DNA of 7,879 nt, taken from the NCBI GenBank assembly GCA_003151295.1, contig PLXD01000236.1:712-8590 (forward strand), given 5' to 3'. The stretch comes from Chitinophagaceae bacterium. Lineage in GTDB: Bacteria > Bacteroidota > Bacteroidia > Chitinophagales > Chitinophagaceae. This document shows positions 1-6,632 of this stretch, in pieces. Numbering within the stretch: the first letter of the stretch is position 1; each line of letters opens with the position of its first letter. A program made the translations under genes and the position numbers. The notes beneath the pieces are model-generated. The model did no database searches. It was not told where the DNA came from and worked only from the letters and a program-made list of their open reading frames with translations.

Positions 1-1091
1 CATTTGTCAAACCAGGGTTGTTCCGGCGCCCATTCATCGTCTTTGCCGGATCCGTCTATATACACGCTGTTATTGACGTCCATCCAGAGGCCCTTTGTGC
101 CCTGTACCCTGAATCCCAGGGAATAGGGACGGGGAAGGTCGGTATCATGCTGTAAAAGCATGGTTTCTCCATTGGCGCATCTGATCTGGGTGGTGACAAC
201 ATCTCCCAGCTTGAATTCGACTTTCGCATTGGGGTTATTGGTGCCTCCCTTGCTGACGATATAATCATGGAGTCCTCTGGCCTTGCTGCTGAAAGAGCAT
301 AAGGAGAGGAAACGGTTTCCCCTGTTGATATCCGCCATCATGGCGATCGGTCCTACGCCATGGGTAGGATAAAGATCGCCGTTTCGATGCACGGAATGAA
401 AGGTGCGCCAGCGGGCTTCGCCATTTGCTTTCTCACCGAATTCCACGTCGGAATTATTCGGATTGCCGCCGTTGTTGAATTTGATGCCCCGCAGGTTATG
501 CTGGTAACCTCCCTGCAGATGAAGGATCTCTCCGAAAAGGCCCTGACGGACCATATTCAGCGCGGCCATCACATCGCGGCGATAGCATACGTTCTCAAGC
601 ATCATCACATTCGCCTTGTTCTTCTCGGCAGCTTTTACCACATCCCAGTGCTCTTCCAGGGTGAGGCCCAGTATCACTTCCGTTGCCACATATTTGAGGC
701 CGGCGGACAGGGCATCCAGGATCATCGGGCAATGCCATTCCCAGGGAGTAGCGATGACGATTCCATCCAGGTCTTTTAGCTCCAATAATTTTCTGTAGGC
801 GTAGTTATCTCCCGAGAACACTTTCGGCATGGGCTTACCTGAATCCTTCACAAGATCATTACTCGCTTTCAGACTATCGGCATCAATATCGCAGATGGCT
901 ATGACATCTACGTCCTTTCGTCTTAAGGCCAGACTAAGGTGACCCCGTCCCCGGCCGCCTACACCGATAAAACCCAATCTCACTTTCCGGTCGGGCGCTT
1001 TACCCGCAAATAACCCGGCGGGATCGATCATCGTTAATCCGGCCGAGGCCATTGAAACATCTTTTACGAATTTTCTTCTGGAAGAAGTCAT
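1..1091 (-). CDS. GH109-type alpha-N-acetylgalactosaminidase (Gfo/Idh/MocA fold), Tat-exported; 3' end outside window
   Basis: The reading frame is open from ATG (1091) to the window edge, giving 363 residues. Family members such as the Elizabethkingia enzyme have about 440, so roughly 80-100 C-terminal residues are missing. The N-terminus carries a twin-arginine signal (SRRKFVK, residues 4-10), followed by a Rossmann NAD-binding motif GVGGRGRG (43-50). Then come TPWEWH (115-120), LENVCYRRDV (165-174), GGYQHNL (194-200) and YPTHG (241-245). E166, Y196, H198, Y241 and H244 line up with the residues I recall as active-site in the Elizabethkingia GH109 enzyme (E149, Y179, H181, Y225, H228). GH109 enzymes hydrolyse terminal alpha-GalNAc by an NAD-assisted redox mechanism; Tat export fits a protein that folds with its cofactor before leaving the cytoplasm. 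It is divergent from the fucosidase and has an operator about 70 bp upstream. A plain Gfo/Idh/MocA dehydrogenase is the alternative, but the whole central block reads as GH109. Confidence 0.9.
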   Translation of the reverse strand, partial: MTSSRRKFVKDVSMASAGLTMIDPAGLFAGKAPDRKVRLGFIGVGGRGRGHLSLALRRKDVDVIAICDIDADSLKASNDLVKDSGKPMPKVFSGDNYAYRKLLELKDLDGIVIATPWEWHCPMILDALSAGLKYVATEVILGLTLEEHWDVVKAAEKNKANVMMLENVCYRRDVMAALNMVRQGLFGEILHLQGGYQHNLRGIKFNNGGNPNNSDVEFGEKANGEARWRTFHSVHRNGDLYPTHGVGPIAMMADINRGNRFLSLCSFSSKARGLHDYIVSKGGTNNPNAKVEFKLGDVVTTQIRCANGETMLLQHDTDLPRPYSLGFRVQGTKGLWMDVNNSVYIDGSGKDDEWAPEQPWFDK

Positions 1092-1130
1092 GATTATCTT
1101 GATTTAAAATGAATGAGTCGTAACAGGTGA

Positions 1131-1138
1131 CAAATTAA
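1131..1138 (-). promoter_or_regulatory. Candidate -7 box of the GH109 gene
   Basis: On the minus strand this reads TTAATTTG, one mismatch from the Bacteroidota -7 consensus TAnnTTTG, about 40 bp before the GH109 start codon. No TTTG sits 19-21 bp upstream; the operator CAAACGTTTG lies 25 bp upstream instead. The kinase promoter has a similar arrangement. This is a weak call based on position and partial consensus. Confidence 0.35.
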
Positions 1139-1163
1139 TAGTCTTTTAGGAGCAATGACACCT

Positions 1164-1176
1164 CAAACGTTTGCGC
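1164..1176. promoter_or_regulatory. LacI-type operator O1 (CAAACGTTTGCGC)
   Basis: The core CAAACGTTTG (1164-1173) is a perfect 10-bp palindrome centred on CG, the usual form of a LacI-family operator. The overlapping TTTGCGCAAA (1170-1179) is also palindromic. The extended form CAAWCGWTTGCGY recurs at 1230 and 6633. It lies between the divergent GH109 and GH29 genes, on the GH109 side. The assignment to the LacI protein encoded at 6698-7720 is inference. Confidence 0.7.
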
Positions 1177-1224
1177 AAAATGAAAGTACTAACATATTTC
1201 CGTTCGCTGCCATTCTAAAAAAAA

Positions 1225-1265
1225 TCACTCAATCGTTTGCGTAACGGCAGCAATCGATTGAGTGA
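1225..1265. promoter_or_regulatory. Head-to-head operator pair O2/O3, 15/16-bp inverted repeat
   Basis: O2 (CAATCGTTTG, 1230-1239) and O3 (CAATCGATTG, 1251-1260, perfect palindrome) have starts 21 bp apart, two helical turns, so two dimers would sit on the same DNA face. The flanks are also mirrored. The left arm 1225-1240 and the right arm 1250-1265 are reverse complements at 15 of 16 positions (TCACTCAATCGWTTGC), with a 9-nt centre at 1241-1249. The unit can be read as two operators or as one long palindrome able to form a hairpin or cruciform. It lies 66 bp from O1. Confidence 0.7.
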
Positions 1266-1592
1266 AACAAGGGCTGGTTTTTTATTCAATTTTTATGCTA
1301 CATTGATCTCAAGTAAGGGCATTCGGAGTCAGGAACAGAAGCAAAGTGATCCCTCACGAATCGATAGGCAGGTATTAAAGGTGAGATTTTATCAAGACGA
1401 ACAGGTATTTCCTTCATATTGTTTCTTTCGGCTGAGTGTTTATTTTCCAGGCTGTGTTGTCTTCACAATTAAGCCTGGATTTTTTTTATCTCCCCATCAC
1501 GCATCTCCGGACGTTTGTCTGATACCGGTATGTGCGGAAAAATGCCGATATTAGCGCATACGATCGATTAAATTAAGATAAAATTATCCCGC
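1266..1592. other. Long leader or intergenic stretch before GH29
   Basis: This 327-bp stretch separates the operators from the GH29 start codon. It holds an intrinsic terminator at 1446-1487 and a perfect palindrome ATACCGGTAT at 1522-1531. CAGGTATT occurs twice (1369-1376 and 1402-1409), which may be chance. An open frame here looks non-coding, with no recognisable composition or start. I found no convincing TAnnTTTG promoter for the fucosidase on the plus strand, so its transcription start is unknown: it may lie near O3, with read-through of the terminator, or in the 105 bp after it. Confidence 0.5.
1446..1487 (+). terminator. Intrinsic terminator upstream of GH29
   Basis: A perfect 8-bp stem (TCCAGGCT at 1446-1453 with AGCCTGGA at 1472-1479) encloses an 18-nt loop and is followed by eight T residues (1480-1487). 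The T tract is only on the plus strand, so it would stop rightward transcripts. No gene ends just before it. It therefore either ends a small leader RNA starting near the operators, acts as an attenuator in the GH29 leader, or insulates GH29 from upstream transcription. Confidence 0.7.
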
Positions 1593-2996
1593 ATGGCACC
1601 GAAACTTCCCCGCATGTTATTAAAATTCAAAGTCCTGGTATTGCTTTTCGCACTGGCTTTGTCTTCCGTGAACGCGCAGAACACGACCCCCAAAAAACGA
1701 ATCGGCAATGAGACCCCGCAGCAGAAAGAGAAGCGGATGGCCTGGTGGACGCATGACCGTTTCGGTATGTTTATCCATTGGGGCCTGTATGCGCTTCCTG
1801 CCCGCCATGAATGGGTAAAGCATAACGAAAAGATGAACAATGAACAGTATCAAAAATATTTCGACACATTCAATCCCGATCTCTTCGACCCCAAGACCTG
1901 GGCCAAATCGGCCAAGGCGGCAGGCATGAAATACGCCGTGCTGACGACCAAACACCATGAAGGCTTCTGTTTGTTCGATTCGAAATACACGGATTATAAG
2001 GCTACCAACACGGGAGCCAAAAGGGACCTGGTCAAAGAATTCGTAGAGGCTTTCCGTGCCGAGGGGATCAAGGTCGGGTTTTATTATTCATTGCTCGACT
2101 GGCATCACCCCGATTATACTATCGATGAGATACATCCCCAAAGCCCCGCGAGCGGTGCAGATTCCGCTTATGACCGGCTCAATAAGGGAAGGGATATGAA
2201 CAAATACCGGGCTTACCTGCGTAACCAGGTCAGGGAATTGCTCACGAATTATGGCAAGATCGATATTCTCTGGCTGGATTTCTCCTTTCCAGGTAAACAT
2301 GGAAAGGGTAGGGACGATTGGGGTTCTGTTGAACTGCTGAAGATGATCCGGCAATTGCAGCCCGGTATCATCGTGGATAACAGGCTGGATCTCGACGACT
2401 ATGCTGATGGCGCAGATTTCGCCACACCCGAACAGGTCAAACCTTCGGAATTAAAATCGGATTACGGGGGCATGCCCTTTGAGACCTGCCAGACCTTCTC
2501 AGGCTCCTGGGGATATTATAGAGACGAGAACACCTGGAAAACCATTCATGAGTTGCTGATGCTATTGATTACTTCGGTCAGCAAGAGCGGCAACCTGATC
2601 CTGAATGTTGGGCCAACAGCCCGGGGTGTTTTCGACTATCGTGCCCAGCGGGCGCTGACCGCCATTGGCGATTGGATGCAATATAATAACAAGGCGATAT
2701 ACGGCTGTAAACAAGCTCCGGAAGGCTATGAAGCGCCGATAGGCACCCTGCTGACCTATAATCAGGAGACCAAAAGGCTGTACCTGCATTTGACGAATTA
2801 CCCATTTTTGGACCAATATCCTCACGGCATGGTGACCCTGCACGGTTACAAGGATAAGTTCAAGTATGCACAGCTTCTCAATGATGATTCGGAAATAAAA
2901 TGGCAGGCAGTGGAAGGAACTGATGATGTCGTCCTGACCCTGCCTGCCCTGAAGCCCAATATAGAAATTCCCGTTGTGGAACTGATCCTCAAATAA
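1593..2996 (+). CDS. GH29 alpha-L-fucosidase, exported
   Basis: The product of 467 residues hydrolyses terminal alpha-L-fucose from glycans, with retention. A Sec signal peptide covers residues 1-28 or so (hydrophobic core VLVLLFALAL, cleavage near VNA-Q). There is no lipobox cysteine, so it is probably a soluble periplasmic enzyme. GH29 signatures follow in order: WWTHDRFGMFIHWG (51-64), TTKHHEGF (118-125), GFYYSLLDWH (162-171) and DILWLDF (224-230), in which D229 is the expected nucleophile. E280 in ATPEQ is a candidate acid/base but that is uncertain. GNLILNVGP (333-341) closes the barrel, and a C-terminal beta domain runs from about 375 to 467. ATG at 1593 is taken as start; ATG at 1614 (M8) gives a more compact signal peptide and is equally possible, since neither has a Shine-Dalgarno sequence. 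It is divergent from GH109 and convergent with the PEBP gene. Linkage specificity cannot be told from sequence alone. Confidence 0.95.
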   Translation: MAPKLPRMLLKFKVLVLLFALALSSVNAQNTTPKKRIGNETPQQKEKRMAWWTHDRFGMFIHWGLYALPARHEWVKHNEKMNNEQYQKYFDTFNPDLFDPKTWAKSAKAAGMKYAVLTTKHHEGFCLFDSKYTDYKATNTGAKRDLVKEFVEAFRAEGIKVGFYYSLLDWHHPDYTIDEIHPQSPASGADSAYDRLNKGRDMNKYRAYLRNQVRELLTNYGKIDILWLDFSFPGKHGKGRDDWGSVELLKMIRQLQPGIIVDNRLDLDDYADGADFATPEQVKPSELKSDYGGMPFETCQTFSGSWGYYRDENTWKTIHELLMLLITSVSKSGNLILNVGPTARGVFDYRAQRALTAIGDWMQYNNKAIYGCKQAPEGYEAPIGTLLTYNQETKRLYLHLTNYPFLDQYPHGMVTLHGYKDKFKYAQLLNDDSEIKWQAVEGTDDVVLTLPALKPNIEIPVVELILK

Positions 2997-3093
2997 GCCG
3001 CCGAAGGTGGCTTGGCCGAAGGCTCATCATCAAACCGTTCGCCGGGATGCACTAAATTCAAAGGAAGGGCATCCCGGCAAACAAATAAGCCGC
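2990..3093. repeat. Direct repeat plus inverted repeats at the GH29/PEBP convergence
   Basis: CAAATAAGCCGC is found at 2990-3001 (containing the GH29 stop codon) and again at 3082-3093. Between them, GTTCGCCGGGATGC (3037-3050) pairs with GCATCCCGGCAAAC (3069-3082) at 13 of 14 positions. A short stem AAGCCGCC-gaa-GGTGGCTT (2995-3013, one G-T pair) abuts the stop codon. No strong T tract follows any stem on either strand, so these are not standard intrinsic terminators, though they may still mark the 3' ends of both convergent transcripts. A small REP- or MITE-like insertion is another reading. Confidence 0.5.
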
Positions 3094-3100
3094 AAGCCTT

Positions 3101-3637
3101 CTAACGCTGACCATACATAACGATCGAGGCTTTGGCCAGGGTAGCAAAGAAGATATTAAAACCGATTACTGCCGGTGTTGCCGTCTTATCCACCTGCAGT
3201 TTGCTTTTAAGGGCATATACAGTGATCAGGTATTCGTGGGAGGGACCGGGAGGAGGGCAGGGGCCGCCATAGCCGGGCTTGCCGAAATCGGTTACAGCCT
3301 GGATCGCGTCGGCGGGAGCAATTGATTTGGAAGGATCTCCCGCGCCGGATTTGAGTTCCATAATATTGGCTGGGATATTAAAGATCAGCCAATGCCAGAA
3401 CCCGCTGCCGGTAGGGGCGTCCTTGTCATAGATCGTCACGGCGAAACTTTGGGTTCCTGCAGGAGTGTTCTCCCAATGCAATTCGGGAGAAATATTCTGC
3501 CCGGAACAGCCGAAACCGTTAAAGAATTCTTTGTTGGTCGCCTGTCCTCCGATATCACTGCTTTTCAGGGTGAAGGTTTGTGCAAAACTCAGTTTACCGA
3601 TCATAATGACCGATGCGAGAAGGATAATTTTTTTCAT
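3101..3637 (-). CDS. PEBP / YbhB-YbcL family protein, exported
   Basis: The product of 178 residues belongs to the phosphatidylethanolamine-binding protein family (bacterial YbhB/YbcL group, annotated as Raf-kinase-inhibitor-like). Their role in bacteria is poorly defined; the fold has a small anion or ligand pocket. A Sec signal peptide covers residues 1-19 (MKKIILLASV start, cleavage SFA-Q). Family motifs are CSGQNISPELHW (44-55), YDKDAPTGSGFWHW (70-83), GYGGPCPPPGP (122-132) and HEY (134-136). Length is normal for an exported member. It has its own consensus promoter and no nearby operator of the CAAWCGWTTG type, so it is probably not part of the sugar regulon. It converges on GH29, with 104 bp of stem-rich sequence between the stops. 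Confidence 0.92.
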   Translation of the reverse strand: MKKIILLASVIMIGKLSFAQTFTLKSSDIGGQATNKEFFNGFGCSGQNISPELHWENTPAGTQSFAVTIYDKDAPTGSGFWHWLIFNIPANIMELKSGAGDPSKSIAPADAIQAVTDFGKPGYGGPCPPPGPSHEYLITVYALKSKLQVDKTATPAVIGFNIFFATLAKASIVMYGQR

Positions 3638-3661
3638 AAATCGATGAATTTATTTACGGAT

Positions 3662-3692
3662 CAAAAATAGGTTTCCTTTTCATCTCCGCAAA
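3662..3692 (-). promoter_or_regulatory. Bacteroidota-type promoter of the PEBP gene
   Basis: On the minus strand, TTTG (3689-3692) is followed after exactly 19 bp by TATTTTTG (3662-3669), a full match to the -33/-7 consensus TTTG-N19-TAnnTTTG of the primary sigma factor in this phylum. The -7 box lies 24 bp before the PEBP start codon, implying a short leader. It is the best promoter in the window and the main evidence for the phylum. Confidence 0.8.
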
Positions 3693-3986
3693 GGCTATCG
3701 GTTCGGCTATCTCCATTTTCCGTCGAAGGATCCATTTATTAGGCGGATCTCCATTTCTTCCGGACCTCCTCCGGACTGGCGCCCGATGAAGGAATCCTGC
3801 AGGAGCTTCGTATCGAAAAACAAAAGGATGCTGCTATAGTTTCCGGAAGGAGATGTTTTTTCCGTCATCAGGCAATTGCCCCTGGTTTTATTCCAGGGCG
3901 CCTTCGTCTTACCTTCCGCCTGCCGTTCTGCATTGCTGTTTTCGGGAAGGAGGGGAATCCCGGGCGAACGGCGGATCGTCTCCGGC
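3693..3986. other. Gene-poor stretch downstream of the permease
   Basis: No convincing gene is seen in these 294 bp. A minus-strand frame (3707-4066) starts inside the permease gene and could encode 53 residues from ATG 3868 alone, but it shows no recognisable domain. Small palindromes are present: GGCAATTGCC (3871-3880), a CCCTGG/CCAGGG hairpin (3880-3898) and CCGGA/TCCGG repeats near 3760-3774. None is followed by a T tract on the minus strand, so the permease operon's terminator is not identified. Confidence 0.4.
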
Positions 3987-5357
3987 TCAGACCTGTAGCG
4001 CGCCTTCCTGGGCGGCTTTGCCTTCCAAACCGCTCTCTTGACCGAGGAATCCGGGAACCGGCTCATCGGGCACTTTGCCGGCCATATAGCCTTTCATGGA
4101 ATAAAAGAGTATATAGGCATAGCAGGGAAGCACACACATGAAGAAGGAAAGGTTATTGGCTATATGTAACTTGTCTTTAAAATAGCTGTAGACCAGGGGA
4201 ATGATCCCACCCCCTACAATTCCCATGATCAGCAGGGCCGAACCTGTTTTGGTAAAACGCCCTAAGCCTTTGATAGCCAGCGGGAATATGGCAGGCCACA
4301 TCAGTGCATTGGCCAATCCCAGCAGTGCAATGAAGCTGATGGCCGTATAGCCGGTAGTCACATAAGTCCCTACCGAGAATACGATACCCAGGATGGCTGA
4401 AATTTTTAATCCCGTCTGTTGTGAAATGATCCTGGGGATCGTGATAATACCTGCAATATATCCAAGCAGCATCGCGGCCAGGGTAAATGCGGTGAAATAC
4501 TTGGTGATGTCCAGGGGAAGCCCCTGGGCCTTTCCATAAGTTCCAATGGCATCCCCTGCCATTACCTCAACACCGACATACAGGAAAAGACAAATCACCC
4601 CCAGCAATAAATGAGGGAATTGAAAAATGCTCGATTTTGTTTTTTGCTTACCCAGCGCTAATTTTTCTTCTTTGTCCGTATCGATCTCCGGCAAAGGCGA
4701 AAACCTGATCAGGATGGCCAGGACTATCAGGCTTAGGGTCAAGACGATGTAAGGTGTCACAATCCTGGAAGCCAGTTCATTGAGCAGTCCTGTTTTAAGA
4801 ATCGCGTCCGTAGCCGCATTAATTTTATTCTCAAGGGCCGTGGCATTGTTTAGTACGACCGCGCCCAATATGATGGGGCTGATCATGCCCGCCACCTTGT
4901 TGCAGATCCCCATGATGCTGATGCGCTGGGCCGCACTTTCGATCGGGCCTATAATGCTGATATATGGATTGATGGCCGTTTGCAGGATGGACATACCCAT
5001 ACTCTGCACGAATAATCCCGTGAGGAATAAGGGAAAGCTCCTGGCATTGGAGGCCGGGATAAAAATAGCCGATCCGCCGGCAATGACTAGTAACCCCAAG
5101 GCCAATCCCTTCTTGTAACCCGTCTTTTTCAATAAATACGAGGAAGGAATAGCCAGGAAGAAGTAGCCAATGTAAAACGCAAATGTCACAAAGAAAGCCT
5201 GGATATCATTATCCAACTGGCAGGCCAACTTGAGGAATTGGATCAGGGTTCCGTTCAGCCACGTGATGAATCCCAGTATAAAGAATAACACACCCATGAT
5301 AAAGATCGCCTTAAAATTGCTGGATGCCTGGCTATTCAGTTGCTTTGGTTGCGTCAT
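3987..5357 (-). CDS. MFS sugar permease, GluP/NagP type (hexose or N-acetylhexosamine)
   Basis: The product of 456 residues is an inner-membrane symporter with about 12 hydrophobic segments and a charged cytoplasmic loop at 224-245 between the two halves. Family marks are GVLFFILGFITWLNGTLI (22-39), LQTAINPYISIIGP (125-138), YVGVEV (260-265) and ALMWPAIFPLAIKGLG (351-366). It belongs to the FHS group with FucP, GluP and NagP. At the positions of the two acidic residues I recall as key in E. coli FucP (D46, E135) it appears to have G36 and Q126. This points away from L-fucose and towards neutral hexoses or N-acetylhexosamines. Q40 stands where family members often have Pro. The C-terminal tail after residue 428 is polar and somewhat long. 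It follows the kinase by 134 bp on the same strand without an obvious promoter of its own, so cotranscription is likely. Confidence 0.88.
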   Translation of the reverse strand: MTQPKQLNSQASSNFKAIFIMGVLFFILGFITWLNGTLIQFLKLACQLDNDIQAFFVTFAFYIGYFFLAIPSSYLLKKTGYKKGLALGLLVIAGGSAIFIPASNARSFPLFLTGLFVQSMGMSILQTAINPYISIIGPIESAAQRISIMGICNKVAGMISPIILGAVVLNNATALENKINAATDAILKTGLLNELASRIVTPYIVLTLSLIVLAILIRFSPLPEIDTDKEEKLALGKQKTKSSIFQFPHLLLGVICLFLYVGVEVMAGDAIGTYGKAQGLPLDITKYFTAFTLAAMLLGYIAGIITIPRIISQQTGLKISAILGIVFSVGTYVTTGYTAISFIALLGLANALMWPAIFPLAIKGLGRFTKTGSALLIMGIVGGGIIPLVYSYFKDKLHIANNLSFFMCVLPCYAYILFYSMKGYMAGKVPDEPVPGFLGQESGLEGKAAQEGALQV

Positions 5358-5491
5358 ACCGTGTTTTTAATGATTTTAAAAGCTAAAAATACGAAAACAA
5401 GGCCTTTTAGAGGTGTTTTTTAAATAAAATACCACTCTTTCAAGATATTTTAAAATTTATAAAGTGAAATAAGACACTCTATGCAAAATTT
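5358..5491 (-). other. AT-rich gap between kinase and permease genes
   Basis: This 134-bp spacer is very AT-rich and has no CAAWCGWTTG operator and no clear TAnnTTTG box on the minus strand. An AT-only inverted repeat (TAAAATA 5425-5431 with TATTTTA 5446-5452) could fold in the transcript, but it has no T tract behind it. I see no terminator, so the two genes probably form one transcript with a long internal leader. Confidence 0.4.
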
Positions 5492-6559
5492 CTACACCAG
5501 CGACTCCACGTAGTGAACGACCATTTTATTTAACAGGCTCTCTTTTTCCGTCAATCGCTGCAGGAGGGTGATCTGATTATGTGTCCTTACAAGGTTATGA
5601 CCTTCGTACTTCGCCCCATAGTAGACATCCTTATTCAGGTGGTCCGTCAGGAACCGGATGGCCTGCATATAGGTCATGAATTTGCCGGCATAGACGGCAT
5701 GCTCGATCTCAACGGTACTAAGTTCGCTTCTCATTTCGCCAAGATAGCCGCTCACGATGGCCCTGAAATATTCTTCCCGGATACTAATGAGGCTTAAGTC
5801 CTTTTCTTCTTCACTAACAGGAGAGAGATAGGTGCGCATCATATCCCCGAAATCGCTGATGAAGTAGCCGGGCATGACGGTGTCAAGGTCTATGACACAG
5901 AGCCCGTTGCCTTCTTTATCAAACAGCACATTGCTGATCTTGGTATCATGATGGGTCACCCGGGTTTTAAAACCGGGATGGTGCTTGATATCTTCGAACT
6001 GGTCCAGGATGTATTTGTATTGCCGGATCGTGTCAATGGCCTGTTTGGCTTCTTCGATCCGCGCAGGATCGCCTTTCGACAGGGCTATTTCGAATTGTTG
6101 GCAACGAAGGGAGAGATTATGGAAATCAGGCAAAGTAATATTAAGGCTCTCCGCAGGGAAACCCGAGAGCAGCCGGGTGAACTTACCGAATTGCCGCGCC
6201 GCATTGAAAGCCAGCGAGCTGGCCGGCACTACCTCGTAGGTATAGGAGTCGGTGACAAAGGGAAGCAGACGGAAGTAGCCGTGAATATTATTATAAACCA
6301 TACTACTCTGGTCCAGGGTCGGAATGGGCTTTACGAACAGGTATTCCGGGAAATGCCTGTGTAAATAAGCTGCCAGGAGATTGAGGTTTTCTGCGATGAA
6401 TGCAGGCTGCTTGAAGACATGGTGGTTGATACATTGAAGGATATATTCTTTACCGTTGTAACTGACCTTCCAGGTGTTATTAATAAGGCCGGTGCCGAAG
6501 GGTCGGATTGTTGCTTCGTCTGCCGTAATACCGTAGGCTGCTAGGATCTCAAAAAGCAT
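5492..6559 (-). CDS. APH-fold sugar kinase, N-acetylhexosamine 1-kinase (NahK)-like
   Basis: The product of 355 residues has the length of Bifidobacterium NahK (about 359). The nucleotide-binding region has RPFGTGLINNTW (19-30) and YILQCINHHVFKQP (39-52). The catalytic loop is THHDTKISN (202-210), with D205 as expected base and N210 as metal ligand. The second metal-binding motif is VIDLDTVMPG (222-231), followed by DFGDMMR (236-242). The DTK..N plus IDLDTVMPG combination is typical of anomeric sugar kinases of the NahK type rather than aminoglycoside kinases. The likely reaction is ATP-dependent phosphorylation of GalNAc or GlcNAc at C1 in the cytoplasm. It precedes the permease and sits behind an operator-bearing promoter, which supports a role in sugar salvage. 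Automatic annotation would probably say 'aminoglycoside phosphotransferase family'. Substrate is inferred, not shown. Confidence 0.85.
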   Translation of the reverse strand: MLFEILAAYGITADEATIRPFGTGLINNTWKVSYNGKEYILQCINHHVFKQPAFIAENLNLLAAYLHRHFPEYLFVKPIPTLDQSSMVYNNIHGYFRLLPFVTDSYTYEVVPASSLAFNAARQFGKFTRLLSGFPAESLNITLPDFHNLSLRCQQFEIALSKGDPARIEEAKQAIDTIRQYKYILDQFEDIKHHPGFKTRVTHHDTKISNVLFDKEGNGLCVIDLDTVMPGYFISDFGDMMRTYLSPVSEEEKDLSLISIREEYFRAIVSGYLGEMRSELSTVEIEHAVYAGKFMTYMQAIRFLTDHLNKDVYYGAKYEGHNLVRTHNQITLLQRLTEKESLLNKMVVHYVESLV

Positions 6560-6597
6560 TTTATTTTTTAATTGGGATAAGAAATGGAACAGTCCGT

Positions 6598-6605
6598 CAA
6601 ACTTA
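6598..6605 (-). promoter_or_regulatory. -7 box of the kinase-permease operon
   Basis: On the minus strand it reads TAAGTTTG, an exact TAnnTTTG match, 38 bp before the kinase start. The expected -33 position (6625-6628) has CATG rather than TTTG, so the core promoter is incomplete. The operator O4 lies just upstream, 27 bp from the box. Confidence 0.55.
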
Positions 6606-6632
6606 ACTAAGAAGAATGAGTATTCATGTAAA

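Noticed and set aside
360..779. 139-residue plus-strand frame antisense to the GH109 gene
   Set aside because: The opposite strand carries clear GH109 motifs throughout this stretch; the frame is a shadow of it.
1237..1554. 105-residue open frame on the plus strand between the operators and GH29
   Set aside because: It starts at a TTG inside O2, spans the intrinsic terminator and has no recognisable domain.
3880..3898. CCCTGG/CCAGGG hairpin as terminator of the permease operon
   Set aside because: No T tract follows the stem on the minus strand.
3707..4066. 119-residue minus-strand frame overlapping the 3' end of the permease
   Set aside because: Its first third overlaps the permease in another frame and the rest has no family motif; a decayed gene cannot be excluded, but there is no positive evidence.
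5492..6559. Reading the kinase as an aminoglycoside resistance enzyme
   Set aside because: It shares the APH fold, but IDLDTVMPG, the length and the permease partner fit a NahK-like sugar kinase better.
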